From Anaerostipes sp. MSJ-23 (GTDB taxonomy: Bacteria; Bacillota; Clostridia; Lachnospirales; Lachnospiraceae), in contig NZ_JAHLPY010000002.1 in the NCBI RefSeq assembly GCF_018918155.1, forward strand, positions 300,391 through 364,390: 64,000 nucleotides of DNA, in the 5' to 3' direction. The notes beneath the pieces are model-generated. The model did not search any database and was not told the DNA's origin. It worked only from the letters and a program-made list of their open reading frames with translations. Made by a program: the position numbers and the translations under genes. Shown here in pieces: positions 9,514 through 17,127 of this stretch (its first letter is position 1; every line of letters begins with the position of its first letter).

Positions 9514-9549
9514 CTTCTATAAAAAGTCTTTTGAAAGGAGATATGACTT

Positions 9550-9969
9550 ATGTTAATGCCTAGTGTTTTTGGAGAAAATGTATAGGATAGCTTTTTTGAG
9601 GATCCATTTAAAGGATATGATTATAGTGGAGCAGAATTGATGAAAACAGATGTGAAAGATACCGATCATGGATATGAAGTTACAATGAATCTGCCTGGTG
9701 TAAAAAAAGAAGATGTTAAGGCAGAATTAAAAGATAGATATCTAACGGTTAGTGCGACAGCAAATTCGAAAAATGATGAGAAAGATAAAGAAGGAAAATA
9801 TATTCGAAAAGAGCGTTATAGCGGTTCTTGTAGCAGAACTTTTTATGTAGGAGAAAGTGTAAAGCAAGAAGATATTAAAGCAAAATTTGAAAATGGTACA
9901 TTGAAGTTTCTCGTACCAAAAGAGGAAGTAAAGCCGAAAGAAGAAAAAAAATATATTTCAATTAAGTAA
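9550..9969 (+). pseudogene. Hsp20 small heat-shock protein, copy 1, with in-frame UAG at codon 12
   Basis: Small heat-shock chaperone (alpha-crystallin family) that would hold unfolded proteins. Reading from ATG 9550 (GAAAGGAGATATG site) gives MLMPSVFGENV, then TAG at 9583-9585, then an unbroken frame to 9969 that matches the intact copy at 20958 throughout. The alpha-crystallin domain and the C-terminal ISI anchor motif are intact. The promoter, CIRCE operator and leader are also intact. Without readthrough, only internal starts (TTG 9637 or ATG 9640) could give a 110-aa protein lacking the N-terminal arm; I see no clear ribosome site there. It may be a recent nonsense allele, a short-isoform gene or a sequencing error. 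Confidence 0.8.
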
Positions 9970-10029
9970 GCTTTTTTATAAAAACCATCCACTTTTTTAA
10001 AATATTATATATGAAAGATATAAGTATTT

Positions 10030-10341
10030 TAGAAAGGCAAGGAATCCTCTACCGCTAAGTGAAACGAAGGCAGGGGAAGAAATTGTGAAAGCAACTTAAC
10101 AGCAACGGTGGGCGGGGAGAAATTGATATTCCTCGCTGATACGAGGCCGAGCATAGTCGGTATGAGTCTGGCATGTCAGGCTCCGTAAAATTACCGACTG
10201 TGAATTGAAACAATGGAAGGTTAACAGATGGCTTTGGTCATCTGATGATCAAAACTCTTATCTCTTTATAAACATATATTTATAGTAAAACGGAAAACCG
10301 GCAGAGCAGTTTTTATTGCTTATGCCGGTTTTTCTGTTTTA
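10030..10341 (+). ncRNA. Candidate structured RNA, family not recognised
   Basis: The gap between the hsp20 copy and ribokinase has no convincing reading frame but several stable helices in order: CCTCTACC (10046)/GGCAGGGG (10069-10076) with one mismatch; CCTCG (10131)/CGAGG (10142-10146); an 11-bp helix CATAGTCGGTA (10152)/TACCGACTGTG (10192-10202) that encloses GAGTCTG/CAGGCTC (10164-10183); and CAGATG (10225)/CATCTG (10239-10244). The set is more GC-rich than its surroundings and ends at a strong terminator. It does not match my memory of RNase P, tmRNA, 6S, SRP RNA, T-box or cobalamin elements. The raiA-type RNA is one family worth testing. Confidence 0.55.
10286..10341. terminator. Strong terminator at the end of the RNA candidate
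   Basis: AAAACGGAAAACCGGCA (from 10287) pairs with TGCCGGTTTTTCTGTTTT (10323-10340) with minor bulges. It ends the RNA region about 35 nt before the ribokinase start. Confidence 0.8.
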
Positions 10342-10375
10342 TAATATGAAGATAAGATGAGTAAAGGAGAAATTT

Positions 10376-11275
10376 ATGTCAAAACAAAAAAAGATTGCGG
10401 TGATTGGAAGTATCAATGAGGATATGTCTGTAATTGCGGAGCGAATCCCGACAAAAGGAGAGACTGTGTATGGTGATCGTGTAACATATCATCCTGGAGG
10501 GAAGGGAGCAAATCAGGCAGTAGCAATGGTAAGACTTGGAGCACAGGTAGAAATGTTTGGCTGTGTTGGAAACGATGCTAGTGGAGAAAGAATGCTGAAA
10601 AATTTAAAAAAGAATGGAATTGTTACGGATCATATCAAAGTATTAGATGATGTCCATACAGGGCTGGCAGTCATTACAATTGGTGATCATGATAATACGA
10701 TTGTTATCGTTTCAGGTGCTAACGAAAGAGTTGATAAAAACTATGTAGATGAAATCAAAGAAATACTGAAGAATTATGATATGGTTGTGCTCCAGCACGA
10801 AATTCCATTAGATACTGTGCATTATGTTGTAGAATTTTGCAGTGAACATAAGATTCCGGTAACATTAAATCCAGCTCCAGCAGCAAAGATACCGATGGAA
10901 ATTGTAGAAAAAGTAACCTATTTAACACCGAATGAACATGAAGCCAAATTGATTTTTGGAGATAAATTTTCGACAGAAGAGTTATTGAGAAAATACCCTG
11001 AAAAATTGTTCATTACACAGGGAGAAAAAGGGGTTTGTACTTGTCTGAAAACAGGAGAAGTTCTGACAGTTCCGGCAAGAAAGTCAAGCGTTGTTGATAC
11101 AACAGGTGCTGGAGATACATTGAATGGAGCTTTTGCAGTAAGAATTGCATATGGAGATTGTATGAAAAAGGCATTAAAATATGCAAATACAGCAGCAGGA
11201 TTATCTGTAGAAAAACTTGGAGCACAAGAAGGAATGCCAATTGCTGCTGATGTGGAGAATGAAATAAAAGAATAA
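10376..11275 (+). CDS. rbsK: Ribokinase (PfkB family)
   Basis: Phosphorylates D-ribose to ribose 5-phosphate for the pentose phosphate pool, in the cytosol. The 299-aa protein has the PfkB opening GSINEDMS, the sugar-binding GGKGANQAVAMVRLGA motif (about residues 42-57), and the C-terminal DTTGAGDTLNGAF motif with the catalytic Asp (about residue 246). No ribose transporter or rbsD is adjacent, so it stands alone here. Start after AAAGGAG. A related nucleoside or sugar kinase of the PfkB family is possible, but motifs and length fit ribokinase best. Confidence 0.88.
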   Translation: MSKQKKIAVIGSINEDMSVIAERIPTKGETVYGDRVTYHPGGKGANQAVAMVRLGAQVEMFGCVGNDASGERMLKNLKKNGIVTDHIKVLDDVHTGLAVITIGDHDNTIVIVSGANERVDKNYVDEIKEILKNYDMVVLQHEIPLDTVHYVVEFCSEHKIPVTLNPAPAAKIPMEIVEKVTYLTPNEHEAKLIFGDKFSTEELLRKYPEKLFITQGEKGVCTCLKTGEVLTVPARKSSVVDTTGAGDTLNGAFAVRIAYGDCMKKALKYANTAAGLSVEKLGAQEGMPIAADVENEIKE

Positions 11276-11316
11276 AATGGAGAATCGACATTATTTTTCT
11301 ATAAATGAGAAAGTAT

Positions 11317-11345
11317 TTGCAAATTTTCTGAAAGTTCGGTATAAT
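11317..11345 (+). promoter_or_regulatory. Sigma-A promoter of the 5-oxoprolinase operon
   Basis: TTGCAA at 11317-11322, 17-nt spacer, TATAAT at 11340-11345. The in-frame TTG at 11345 overlaps the -10 box and cannot be the start of the next gene, which supports ATG 11384. Confidence 0.75.
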
Positions 11346-11383
11346 TGGACTATTATAACAAAATAGAAAGGAAAAATAATGTT

Positions 11384-12607
11384 ATGAAAAAAAACAATAA
11401 TAAAAAGAGTGCAAGCGTTTTAATTGGCGCAGCATTTCTTATGGCAACATCAGCCATTGGACCTGGTTTTCTGACACAGACGGGTAAATTTACAGATAGT
11501 CTGAAAGGAAGTTTTGGTTTTGTTATTTTAGTTTCTGTCATTTTAGCTGCGATTGTTCAGTTGAATGTATGGAGAGTTCTTTGTGTATCGGGAATGAGAG
11601 GTCAAGATGTTGCAAATAAAGTACTACCAGGCCTTGGATATGTCATTGCATTCCTTGTTGTTGCAGGTGGTCTTGTATTTAATATTGGAAATGTTGGTGG
11701 AGGAGCTCTTGGATTTAATACATTGCTTGGAATTCCTACTATGTGGGGCTATTTTATTGCAGGAGCGATTGCCGTTATCGTTTTTTTGTTTAAAAATGCG
11801 TTAAATGCAATGGATAATTTGACAAAGATTCTTGGTGGCCTTATGATTGTTGTTATTTTTATTGTCATCTTGATTGTGCAGCCTCCAGTTGGACTTGCTG
11901 CAAAAGAAACAGTTGTGCCAAGCGCATCTATGAAAGATATTTTTCCAGCAATTCTTACGCTTCTTGGTGGAACCGTTGGTGGATATATTACATTTGCGGG
12001 AGCACATCGTTTAATCGATTCTGGAATTACCAAAAAAGAAAATTTAAGTGAAATTACAAAAAGTTCAGTTATGGGAATTGGAATCGCAACAATTGTGCGT
12101 ATTTTTATGTTTTTAGCAGTTCTTGGAGTCGTTGTTGAGACAGCAACTTCACCAGCTCATGCGTTAGATCCATCCAATCCGGCTGCAGATGCATTTCTTC
12201 AGGGAGCAGGACAGATTGGATATCGTTTCTTTGGACTTGTATTGTTGTGTGCAGCGATCACATCAATTGTAGGATGTGCATATACTTCTGTATCTTTCCT
12301 GAAAACATTTAGTAAAACGATTGAAAAAAATGAAAAATGGTTTATTGTCGGATTTATTGTGATTAGTACGGTAGGTATGGCATTGGCAGGACAGCCGGCT
12401 GTATTGCTTGTTCTTGCGGGAGCATTAAATGGATTAATTCTTCCGATCACACTTGGAGTATGTTTAATTGCTTCTAAAAAACCTTCCATTATGGGAGAAG
12501 ATTATCATCATCCAACAATTCTTCTGATTCTTGGAATTATCGTTGTTATTGTTTCAGCATATCTTGGAATTACATCACTTGGGAGTCTTACAGCACTCTT
12601 CTCATAA
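11384..12607 (+). CDS. NRAMP-like carrier of the 5-oxoprolinase operon (YcsG-like)
   Basis: Polytopic membrane protein of 407 aa, about 11 helices, related to NRAMP transporters and, by context, to Bacillus YcsG, which also sits beside pxp (ycsF/kipI/kipA) genes. The helix-1 DPGN metal motif of true NRAMP proteins reads GPGF here, and the helix-6 region reads AGAHRL instead of the MPH-type motif, so transition-metal transport is unlikely. Uptake of 5-oxoproline or a related amide is inferred from the operon. ATG 11384 is chosen because the upstream TTG lies in the promoter. The next gene begins 33 nt downstream. Confidence 0.8.
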   Translation: MKKNNNKKSASVLIGAAFLMATSAIGPGFLTQTGKFTDSLKGSFGFVILVSVILAAIVQLNVWRVLCVSGMRGQDVANKVLPGLGYVIAFLVVAGGLVFNIGNVGGGALGFNTLLGIPTMWGYFIAGAIAVIVFLFKNALNAMDNLTKILGGLMIVVIFIVILIVQPPVGLAAKETVVPSASMKDIFPAILTLLGGTVGGYITFAGAHRLIDSGITKKENLSEITKSSVMGIGIATIVRIFMFLAVLGVVVETATSPAHALDPSNPAADAFLQGAGQIGYRFFGLVLLCAAITSIVGCAYTSVSFLKTFSKTIEKNEKWFIVGFIVISTVGMALAGQPAVLLVLAGALNGLILPITLGVCLIASKKPSIMGEDYHHPTILLILGIIVVIVSAYLGITSLGSLTALFS

Positions 12608-12640
12608 CGTGCGTGCATAACGGAAAGGAGTCATTGACAA

Positions 12641-13369
12641 ATGGAAGAAATAAAGATTTACACAGCTGGCGATTCTTCTTTACTAATTGAATTCGGTAAA
12701 GAAATCTCTGCAGAAATCAATGCTAAGATTACCGCTTTTGTTCATTTATTAAAAGTACAACATATTGAAGGCGTAACAGATATGATTCCAGCATTTACTA
12801 GTCTTTTAATTAATTATGATCCAAGAGTCGTAACTTATGCGGCTTTAAAAAAACGCCTAGAAAAACTTTTAAAATTAGATGTGAACGAGGAAACCTCATC
12901 TTCAAAGATTTTTGAAATTCCAGTATGTTATGGTGGCGAGTATGGACCAGATCTTGACCATATAGCAAAACATGCAGGATTGACAGCAGAGGAAGTAATA
13001 AGAATTCATTCTTCGAAAGACTATCTTATTTATATGCTTGGATTTTTACCTGGATTTTCTTATCTTGGAGGATTGGATGAACGCATTCATACACCTCGTC
13101 TTGCAAATCCAAGAATTAAGATTCCAGCAGGAAGTGTTGGAATTGGAGGTTCTCAAACTGGAATTTATCCATTGGATTCGCCGGGAGGATGGCAGTTACT
13201 TGGTATGACACCGGTAAAAACATATGATCCGCAAAGAAAAGTTCCAATTTTGTTTGAAGCAGGAGATTATATTCGTTTTATTCCTGTATCAGAGGAAGAG
13301 TACTTAAAAATAAAAGAACAGGTGGAAAATGGAACTTATGAATGTGTAACTCATCCAAAGGAGGTGTAA
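12641..13369 (+). CDS. pxpB: 5-oxoprolinase subunit PxpB (KipI/AHS1 family)
   Basis: Subunit of the ATP-dependent bacterial 5-oxoprolinase that opens 5-oxo-L-proline to glutamate. The 242-aa protein is a full-length AHS1-domain (KipI) protein with the family motifs LIYMLGFLPGFSYLGGLDERI and PAGSVGIGGSQTGIYP; AHS1 is also half of the carboxyltransferase part of urea carboxylase. Start after GGAAAGGAG. It is followed 3 nt later by pxpC, so the two are translationally close, as expected for a PxpBC complex. In Bacillus KipI also inhibits the kinase KinA, which is an alternative role not indicated here. Confidence 0.92.
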   Translation: MEEIKIYTAGDSSLLIEFGKEISAEINAKITAFVHLLKVQHIEGVTDMIPAFTSLLINYDPRVVTYAALKKRLEKLLKLDVNEETSSSKIFEIPVCYGGEYGPDLDHIAKHAGLTAEEVIRIHSSKDYLIYMLGFLPGFSYLGGLDERIHTPRLANPRIKIPAGSVGIGGSQTGIYPLDSPGGWQLLGMTPVKTYDPQRKVPILFEAGDYIRFIPVSEEEYLKIKEQVENGTYECVTHPKEV

Positions 13370-13372
13370 TCA

Positions 13373-14377
13373 ATGGGAATTCGTATTTTAAAGGCAGGTA
13401 TGCTTACAACAGTCCAGGACCTTGGAAGAACCGGTTATCAAAGCCAGGGATTTAGTGTATCTGGAGTCATGGATGTGAGGTCTTTTAAGATTGCAAATCT
13501 TCTTCTGGATAATCCGGAAAATGAGGCAGTGCTTGAGTTTACCTTGATGGGACCTACCCTTGAGTTTACCTCAGAAACAATTATTGCGATTACTGGTGGA
13601 GATTTCAAACCTCAGGTAAATGGAAAACCGATTAAAATGTACACAGCAGTTTATATGCATCGTGGAGATATCCTGACATTTGGAGGAGCCCGCACAGGAA
13701 CAAGAGGATATATTGCATTTTCAAGCTATTTGGATATTCCGGTTGTGATGGGAAGTCGTTCAACAAATATTAAATGTGGTATTGGCGGATTTAAAGGTAG
13801 AAAATTGATAGACGAAGATTACATTGGATTTCGTGCAAAGAGAAGATATTTGCCATACTATTTATCAAGGAGTCTTGATTTAGATGAATTTGATCAGGAT
13901 CAGGTAACTTTAAGAGTTGTGATGGGGCCACAGGATCAATATTTTACAGCAGCAGGAAGAAAGACTTTTTTAAATTCAGAATATACAGTCACTAGTGAGT
14001 TCGATCGTATGGGATGCAGATTGGAAGGTCCGTTTATTGCTTACAAAACAACATCAGATATTATTTCGGATGGAATTGCTTTTGGTTCTGTTCAGGTTCC
14101 AAGCCATGGCAAACCAATTATTTTATTATCAGACCGTCAGACTACCGGTGGATATGCAAAGATTGCAACGGTTATTTCAGTAGATATTCCAAAACTTGTA
14201 CAGAGAAAGACGGATCAAAAGATAAGATTCCAGGCAGTAACTGTAGAAGAAGCACAAAAACTTCTTCTAGATGAAGTAAAAGAAATGAATCATTTCCGTA
14301 AGGAAATTTATCAGCCTTGTAAAGAAGTGCTGGATTGTCGTTTAGTGGCAAAGAGAATCAGCAAATTGTTTGAGTAG
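13373..14377 (+). CDS. pxpC: 5-oxoprolinase subunit PxpC (KipA/AHS2 family)
   Basis: Partner of PxpB in 5-oxoprolinase; 334 aa, AHS2 domain. Family hallmarks are the opening GMLTTVQDLGRTGYQSQGF, a central GARTGTRGYIAFS stretch, and the DRQTTGGYAKIATV block near residues 245-260. AHS1 and AHS2 together form a cyclophilin-like pair that in urea carboxylase acts as the carboxyltransferase. The start overlaps an AAAGGAGGTGTAA site at the end of pxpB. It is followed by the biotin carrier gene 17 nt later. Confidence 0.92.
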   Translation: MGIRILKAGMLTTVQDLGRTGYQSQGFSVSGVMDVRSFKIANLLLDNPENEAVLEFTLMGPTLEFTSETIIAITGGDFKPQVNGKPIKMYTAVYMHRGDILTFGGARTGTRGYIAFSSYLDIPVVMGSRSTNIKCGIGGFKGRKLIDEDYIGFRAKRRYLPYYLSRSLDLDEFDQDQVTLRVVMGPQDQYFTAAGRKTFLNSEYTVTSEFDRMGCRLEGPFIAYKTTSDIISDGIAFGSVQVPSHGKPIILLSDRQTTGGYAKIATVISVDIPKLVQRKTDQKIRFQAVTVEEAQKLLLDEVKEMNHFRKEIYQPCKEVLDCRLVAKRISKLFE

Positions 14378-14394
14378 AAAAGGAGCAAGTACTT

Positions 14395-14826
14395 ATGGAT
14401 TTAGAAAAAATTGAAAAATTGGTAAAAATTATTGAAAATTCTTCGATGTTAGAATTTAGCCTTCAGGAAGGCAATAAAAAAATTAAAATGAGCAGACGTG
14501 GAACTGCAGGAGCTGTAGGAGAACCAGTAGCTGTTGTTACACAACAGCCAGCGCAGACAGAACAGACAGAAACGGAAGATGAAACCTATATTACTTCTCC
14601 AATTGTTGGTACTTTTTATTCTGCACCATCACCAGATGCAAAAGCATTTGTAAAAGTTGGTGATAGAGTGAAAGCAGGACAGACCGTATGTATTCTTGAA
14701 GCAATGAAACTGATGAACGAAATTGAAAGTGACTTTGACTGTGAAATTGAGGCAGTTCTTGTAAGTAATGAGCAGAAGATCGAATATGGTCAGCCGCTAT
14801 TTAAGGTAAAAAAACTGGATGACTAA
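14395..14826 (+). CDS. accB: Biotin carboxyl carrier protein
   Basis: Carries biotin between a biotin carboxylase and a carboxyltransferase. The 143-aa protein has an N-terminal helix, a Gln/Thr/Glu-rich linker (about residues 45-63) and the biotinyl domain with EAMKLMNE, biotinylated at Lys105. It looks like an acetyl-CoA-carboxylase BCCP, but no accA/accD is present; it is enclosed by pxp genes. This suggests it serves the PxpBC pair, although supply to acetyl-CoA carboxylase cannot be excluded. An AAAAGGAG site precedes it. Confidence 0.9.
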   Translation: MDLEKIEKLVKIIENSSMLEFSLQEGNKKIKMSRRGTAGAVGEPVAVVTQQPAQTEQTETEDETYITSPIVGTFYSAPSPDAKAFVKVGDRVKAGQTVCILEAMKLMNEIESDFDCEIEAVLVSNEQKIEYGQPLFKVKKLDD

Positions 14827-14838
14827 GGAGGCGCTTTT

Positions 14839-16188
14839 ATGTTTCGAAGTATATTAATTGCCAATCGTGGTGAGATTGCCGTACGAATTATCCGTGCCTG
14901 CCGCAATATGGGAATCAAAAGTGTAGCTGTTTACTCAAAAGAGGACAAGGATAGTCTTCATGTACAACTTGCAGATCGTCGAGTATGTATTGGAGAAGGA
15001 CCAGCAAGGAACAGCTATTTGAATATGGAACGAATTATTTCTGCAGCAAAAAATACAGATGCAGATGCAATTCATCCAGGATTTGGATTTTTATCAGAAA
15101 ATGCTGAGTTTGTTCGTCTTTGTGAAGAAAATGGTATTGCATTTATTGGACCTAGTGCAGAAGTTATTGATAGTATGGGAAATAAATCTCATGCAAGAAA
15201 AACAATGATGGAAGCAGGGGTTCCGGTTGTTCCTGGGACAAAAGATCCAGTTTATGATACGGAAACTGGAGAAAAATTGGCTGATAAAATTGGTTATCCG
15301 GTAATGATCAAGGCATCTTCCGGAGGCGGTGGAAAAGGAATGCGTGTGTCAAGATCAAAAGATGATTTTGAATTTAATTTTAATATGGCACAGAGAGAAT
15401 CAGCAAATGCCTTTGGTGATGATACAATGTATATTGAAAAATTTGTTGAAAATCCAAGGCATGTAGAAATTCAGGTGATGGCAGATAACTTTGGAAATGT
15501 TGTAGCACTTGGAGAACGTGATTGTTCGGTGCAAAGAAATCATCAGAAATTAATTGAGGAATCTCCTTCTCCAGCAATTACTGATGAAATTAGACAGTCT
15601 ATGAATCATGATGCGATTCTTGCAGCAAAAGCTGTTCACTACACAAATGCCGGAACCGTGGAGTTCATTTTAGATCCAAAAGGAACTTATTATTTTATGG
15701 AAATGAATACCCGTATTCAAGTAGAACATGGGGTTACAGAAATGGTAACGGGAACGGATTTGATCATTGAACAGATCCGTGTTGCTATGGGGCTTCCATT
15801 GAGTTTTACACAGGAGGATGTTCATCCGTGTGGGCATGCAATTGAATGTCGTATCAATGCAGAAATACCGGAAAAGAACTTTATGCCAAGTCCTGGAGTT
15901 GTCAAACATCTTCATCTTCCGGCGGGAAATGGTGTGCGTGTCGATACCGCACTTTATACAGGTTATCGGATACCATCAGAATATGATTCAATGATTGCAA
16001 AAGTCATTGTTCATGCACCAGATCGAGATGCAGCATTACAAAAAATGAGATCTGCATTGGATGAAATGGTGATTCTTGGCGTGGAAACAAATCTTGACTT
16101 CCAGTATCAGTTAATGCAGAATCCAGAATTTTGTGAAGGAAAAGCAGATACAGGGTTTATTGAAAGACTTCTTCGGTTGGATGAATAA
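14839..16188 (+). CDS. accC: Biotin carboxylase
   Basis: ATP-grasp enzyme that carboxylates biotin on its carrier using bicarbonate and ATP. The 449-aa protein has the normal length and order: N-terminal FRSILIANRGEIAVRIIRAC, the Gly-rich SSGGGGKGMR loop (about residues 160-169), and the EMNTRIQVEHGVTEM active-site segment. It starts 12 nt after accB with an AAGGAGG site and is followed 11 nt later by pxpA. Embedded in a pxp operon, it probably feeds carboxybiotin to PxpBC, which would resemble a split urea carboxylase. Confidence 0.93.
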   Translation: MFRSILIANRGEIAVRIIRACRNMGIKSVAVYSKEDKDSLHVQLADRRVCIGEGPARNSYLNMERIISAAKNTDADAIHPGFGFLSENAEFVRLCEENGIAFIGPSAEVIDSMGNKSHARKTMMEAGVPVVPGTKDPVYDTETGEKLADKIGYPVMIKASSGGGGKGMRVSRSKDDFEFNFNMAQRESANAFGDDTMYIEKFVENPRHVEIQVMADNFGNVVALGERDCSVQRNHQKLIEESPSPAITDEIRQSMNHDAILAAKAVHYTNAGTVEFILDPKGTYYFMEMNTRIQVEHGVTEMVTGTDLIIEQIRVAMGLPLSFTQEDVHPCGHAIECRINAEIPEKNFMPSPGVVKHLHLPAGNGVRVDTALYTGYRIPSEYDSMIAKVIVHAPDRDAALQKMRSALDEMVILGVETNLDFQYQLMQNPEFCEGKADTGFIERLLRLDE

Positions 16189-16199
16189 GAAAGGCAGGC

Positions 16200-16976
16200 A
16201 TGAATATGTATCAAATAGATTTAAATAGTGATCTTGGAGAAAGTTTTGGACGTTATACGATTGGAATGGATGATAAGATTATTCCTTTGATTTCCTCTGC
16301 GAACATCGCATGTGGATTTCATGCATCTGATCCGGTTGTCATGACACAAGCGATTGAACAAACAAAAAAAGCAGGAATTAAGATCGGAGCTCATCCGGGA
16401 CTGCCAGATCTGATGGGATTTGGTAGAAGAAATATGGCAATTTCTCCAGAAGAAGCAAAAGCTTATACATTATATCAAATCAGTGCTCTAGGAGGTATGT
16501 GCAAGGCACATGGAATCAAACTTCAACATGTAAAACCACATGGAGCACTGTATAATATGGCTGCGAAAGATTATGAGCTTTCAAAAGCCATTTGTGAAGC
16601 TATCTATTCTTATGATTCAGAGCTGATTGTTATGGGGCTTTCCGGAAGTGAGACAATCCGTGCGGCAAAAGACTGCGGATTAAAAACAGCCAGTGAGGTA
16701 TTTGCAGATCGTGCATATGAAGAAGATGGAACTCTTGTAAACAGACGTAAACAAGGAGCTATGATTGAAGATGAAGAAGAGGCGATTGCTCGTGTTATTC
16801 GTATGGTAAAAGAAGGCAAGGTAACATCTATTACAGGGAAAGATATTGAAATTCAAGCCGATTCTGTATGTGTCCATGGAGATGGACAAAAAGCGTTGCT
16901 TTTTGTAGAAAAAATTAGAAAAGCATTGGCAGAAAATGAAATTGAAATTTGTCCGTTAGAACAAAAAATTAAATAA
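16200..16976 (+). CDS. pxpA: 5-oxoprolinase subunit PxpA (LamB/YcsF family)
   Basis: Third 5-oxoprolinase subunit, 258 aa, a polysaccharide-deacetylase-like TIM-barrel protein. Characteristic motifs are LNSDLGESFGRY at the start, SANIACGFHASDP (about residues 31-43), GAHPGLPDLMGFGRR, and KPHGALYNMA; the conserved Asp and His residues probably bind a metal or perform the hydrolysis. It is the last gene of the operon and ends 6 nt before the terminator. The start ATG 16200 follows AAAGGCAGGC. By analogy with allophanate hydrolase it may act on a carboxylated or phosphorylated intermediate, which is inference. Confidence 0.92.
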   Translation: MNMYQIDLNSDLGESFGRYTIGMDDKIIPLISSANIACGFHASDPVVMTQAIEQTKKAGIKIGAHPGLPDLMGFGRRNMAISPEEAKAYTLYQISALGGMCKAHGIKLQHVKPHGALYNMAAKDYELSKAICEAIYSYDSELIVMGLSGSETIRAAKDCGLKTASEVFADRAYEEDGTLVNRRKQGAMIEDEEEAIARVIRMVKEGKVTSITGKDIEIQADSVCVHGDGQKALLFVEKIRKALAENEIEICPLEQKIK

Positions 16977-16982
16977 AAAAAG

Positions 16983-17016
16983 AAAAGGCGTTGCATTTTT
17001 GTAACGTCTTTTTTTA
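16983..17016 (+). terminator. Terminator of the 5-oxoprolinase operon
   Basis: AAAAGGCGTTGC (16983-16994) pairs with GTAACGTCTTTT (17001-17012) with wobbles, followed by a T run. Confidence 0.85.
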
Positions 17017-17038
17017 TACCATAAAGAAATTTGTTTTT

Positions 17039-17095
17039 TAAGACTATCCTTTCGGATAGTTCCAAAAATAGACAAGCTTTGATAGGATAGTCTTA
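17039..17095. repeat. Nested inverted repeat upstream of the MalT-like regulator
   Basis: TAAGACTATCCT (17039-17050) is the exact reverse complement of AGGATAGTCTTA (17084-17095). In addition ACTATCC (17043-17049) can pair with GGATAGT at 17054-17060. One left arm therefore has two possible right arms. It may be an operator for the downstream LuxR protein or an RNA switch in its leader. Confidence 0.6.
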
Positions 17096-17127
17096 AGAGG
17101 ATTTAGAATCTTGAGGGGGAGGGCATT

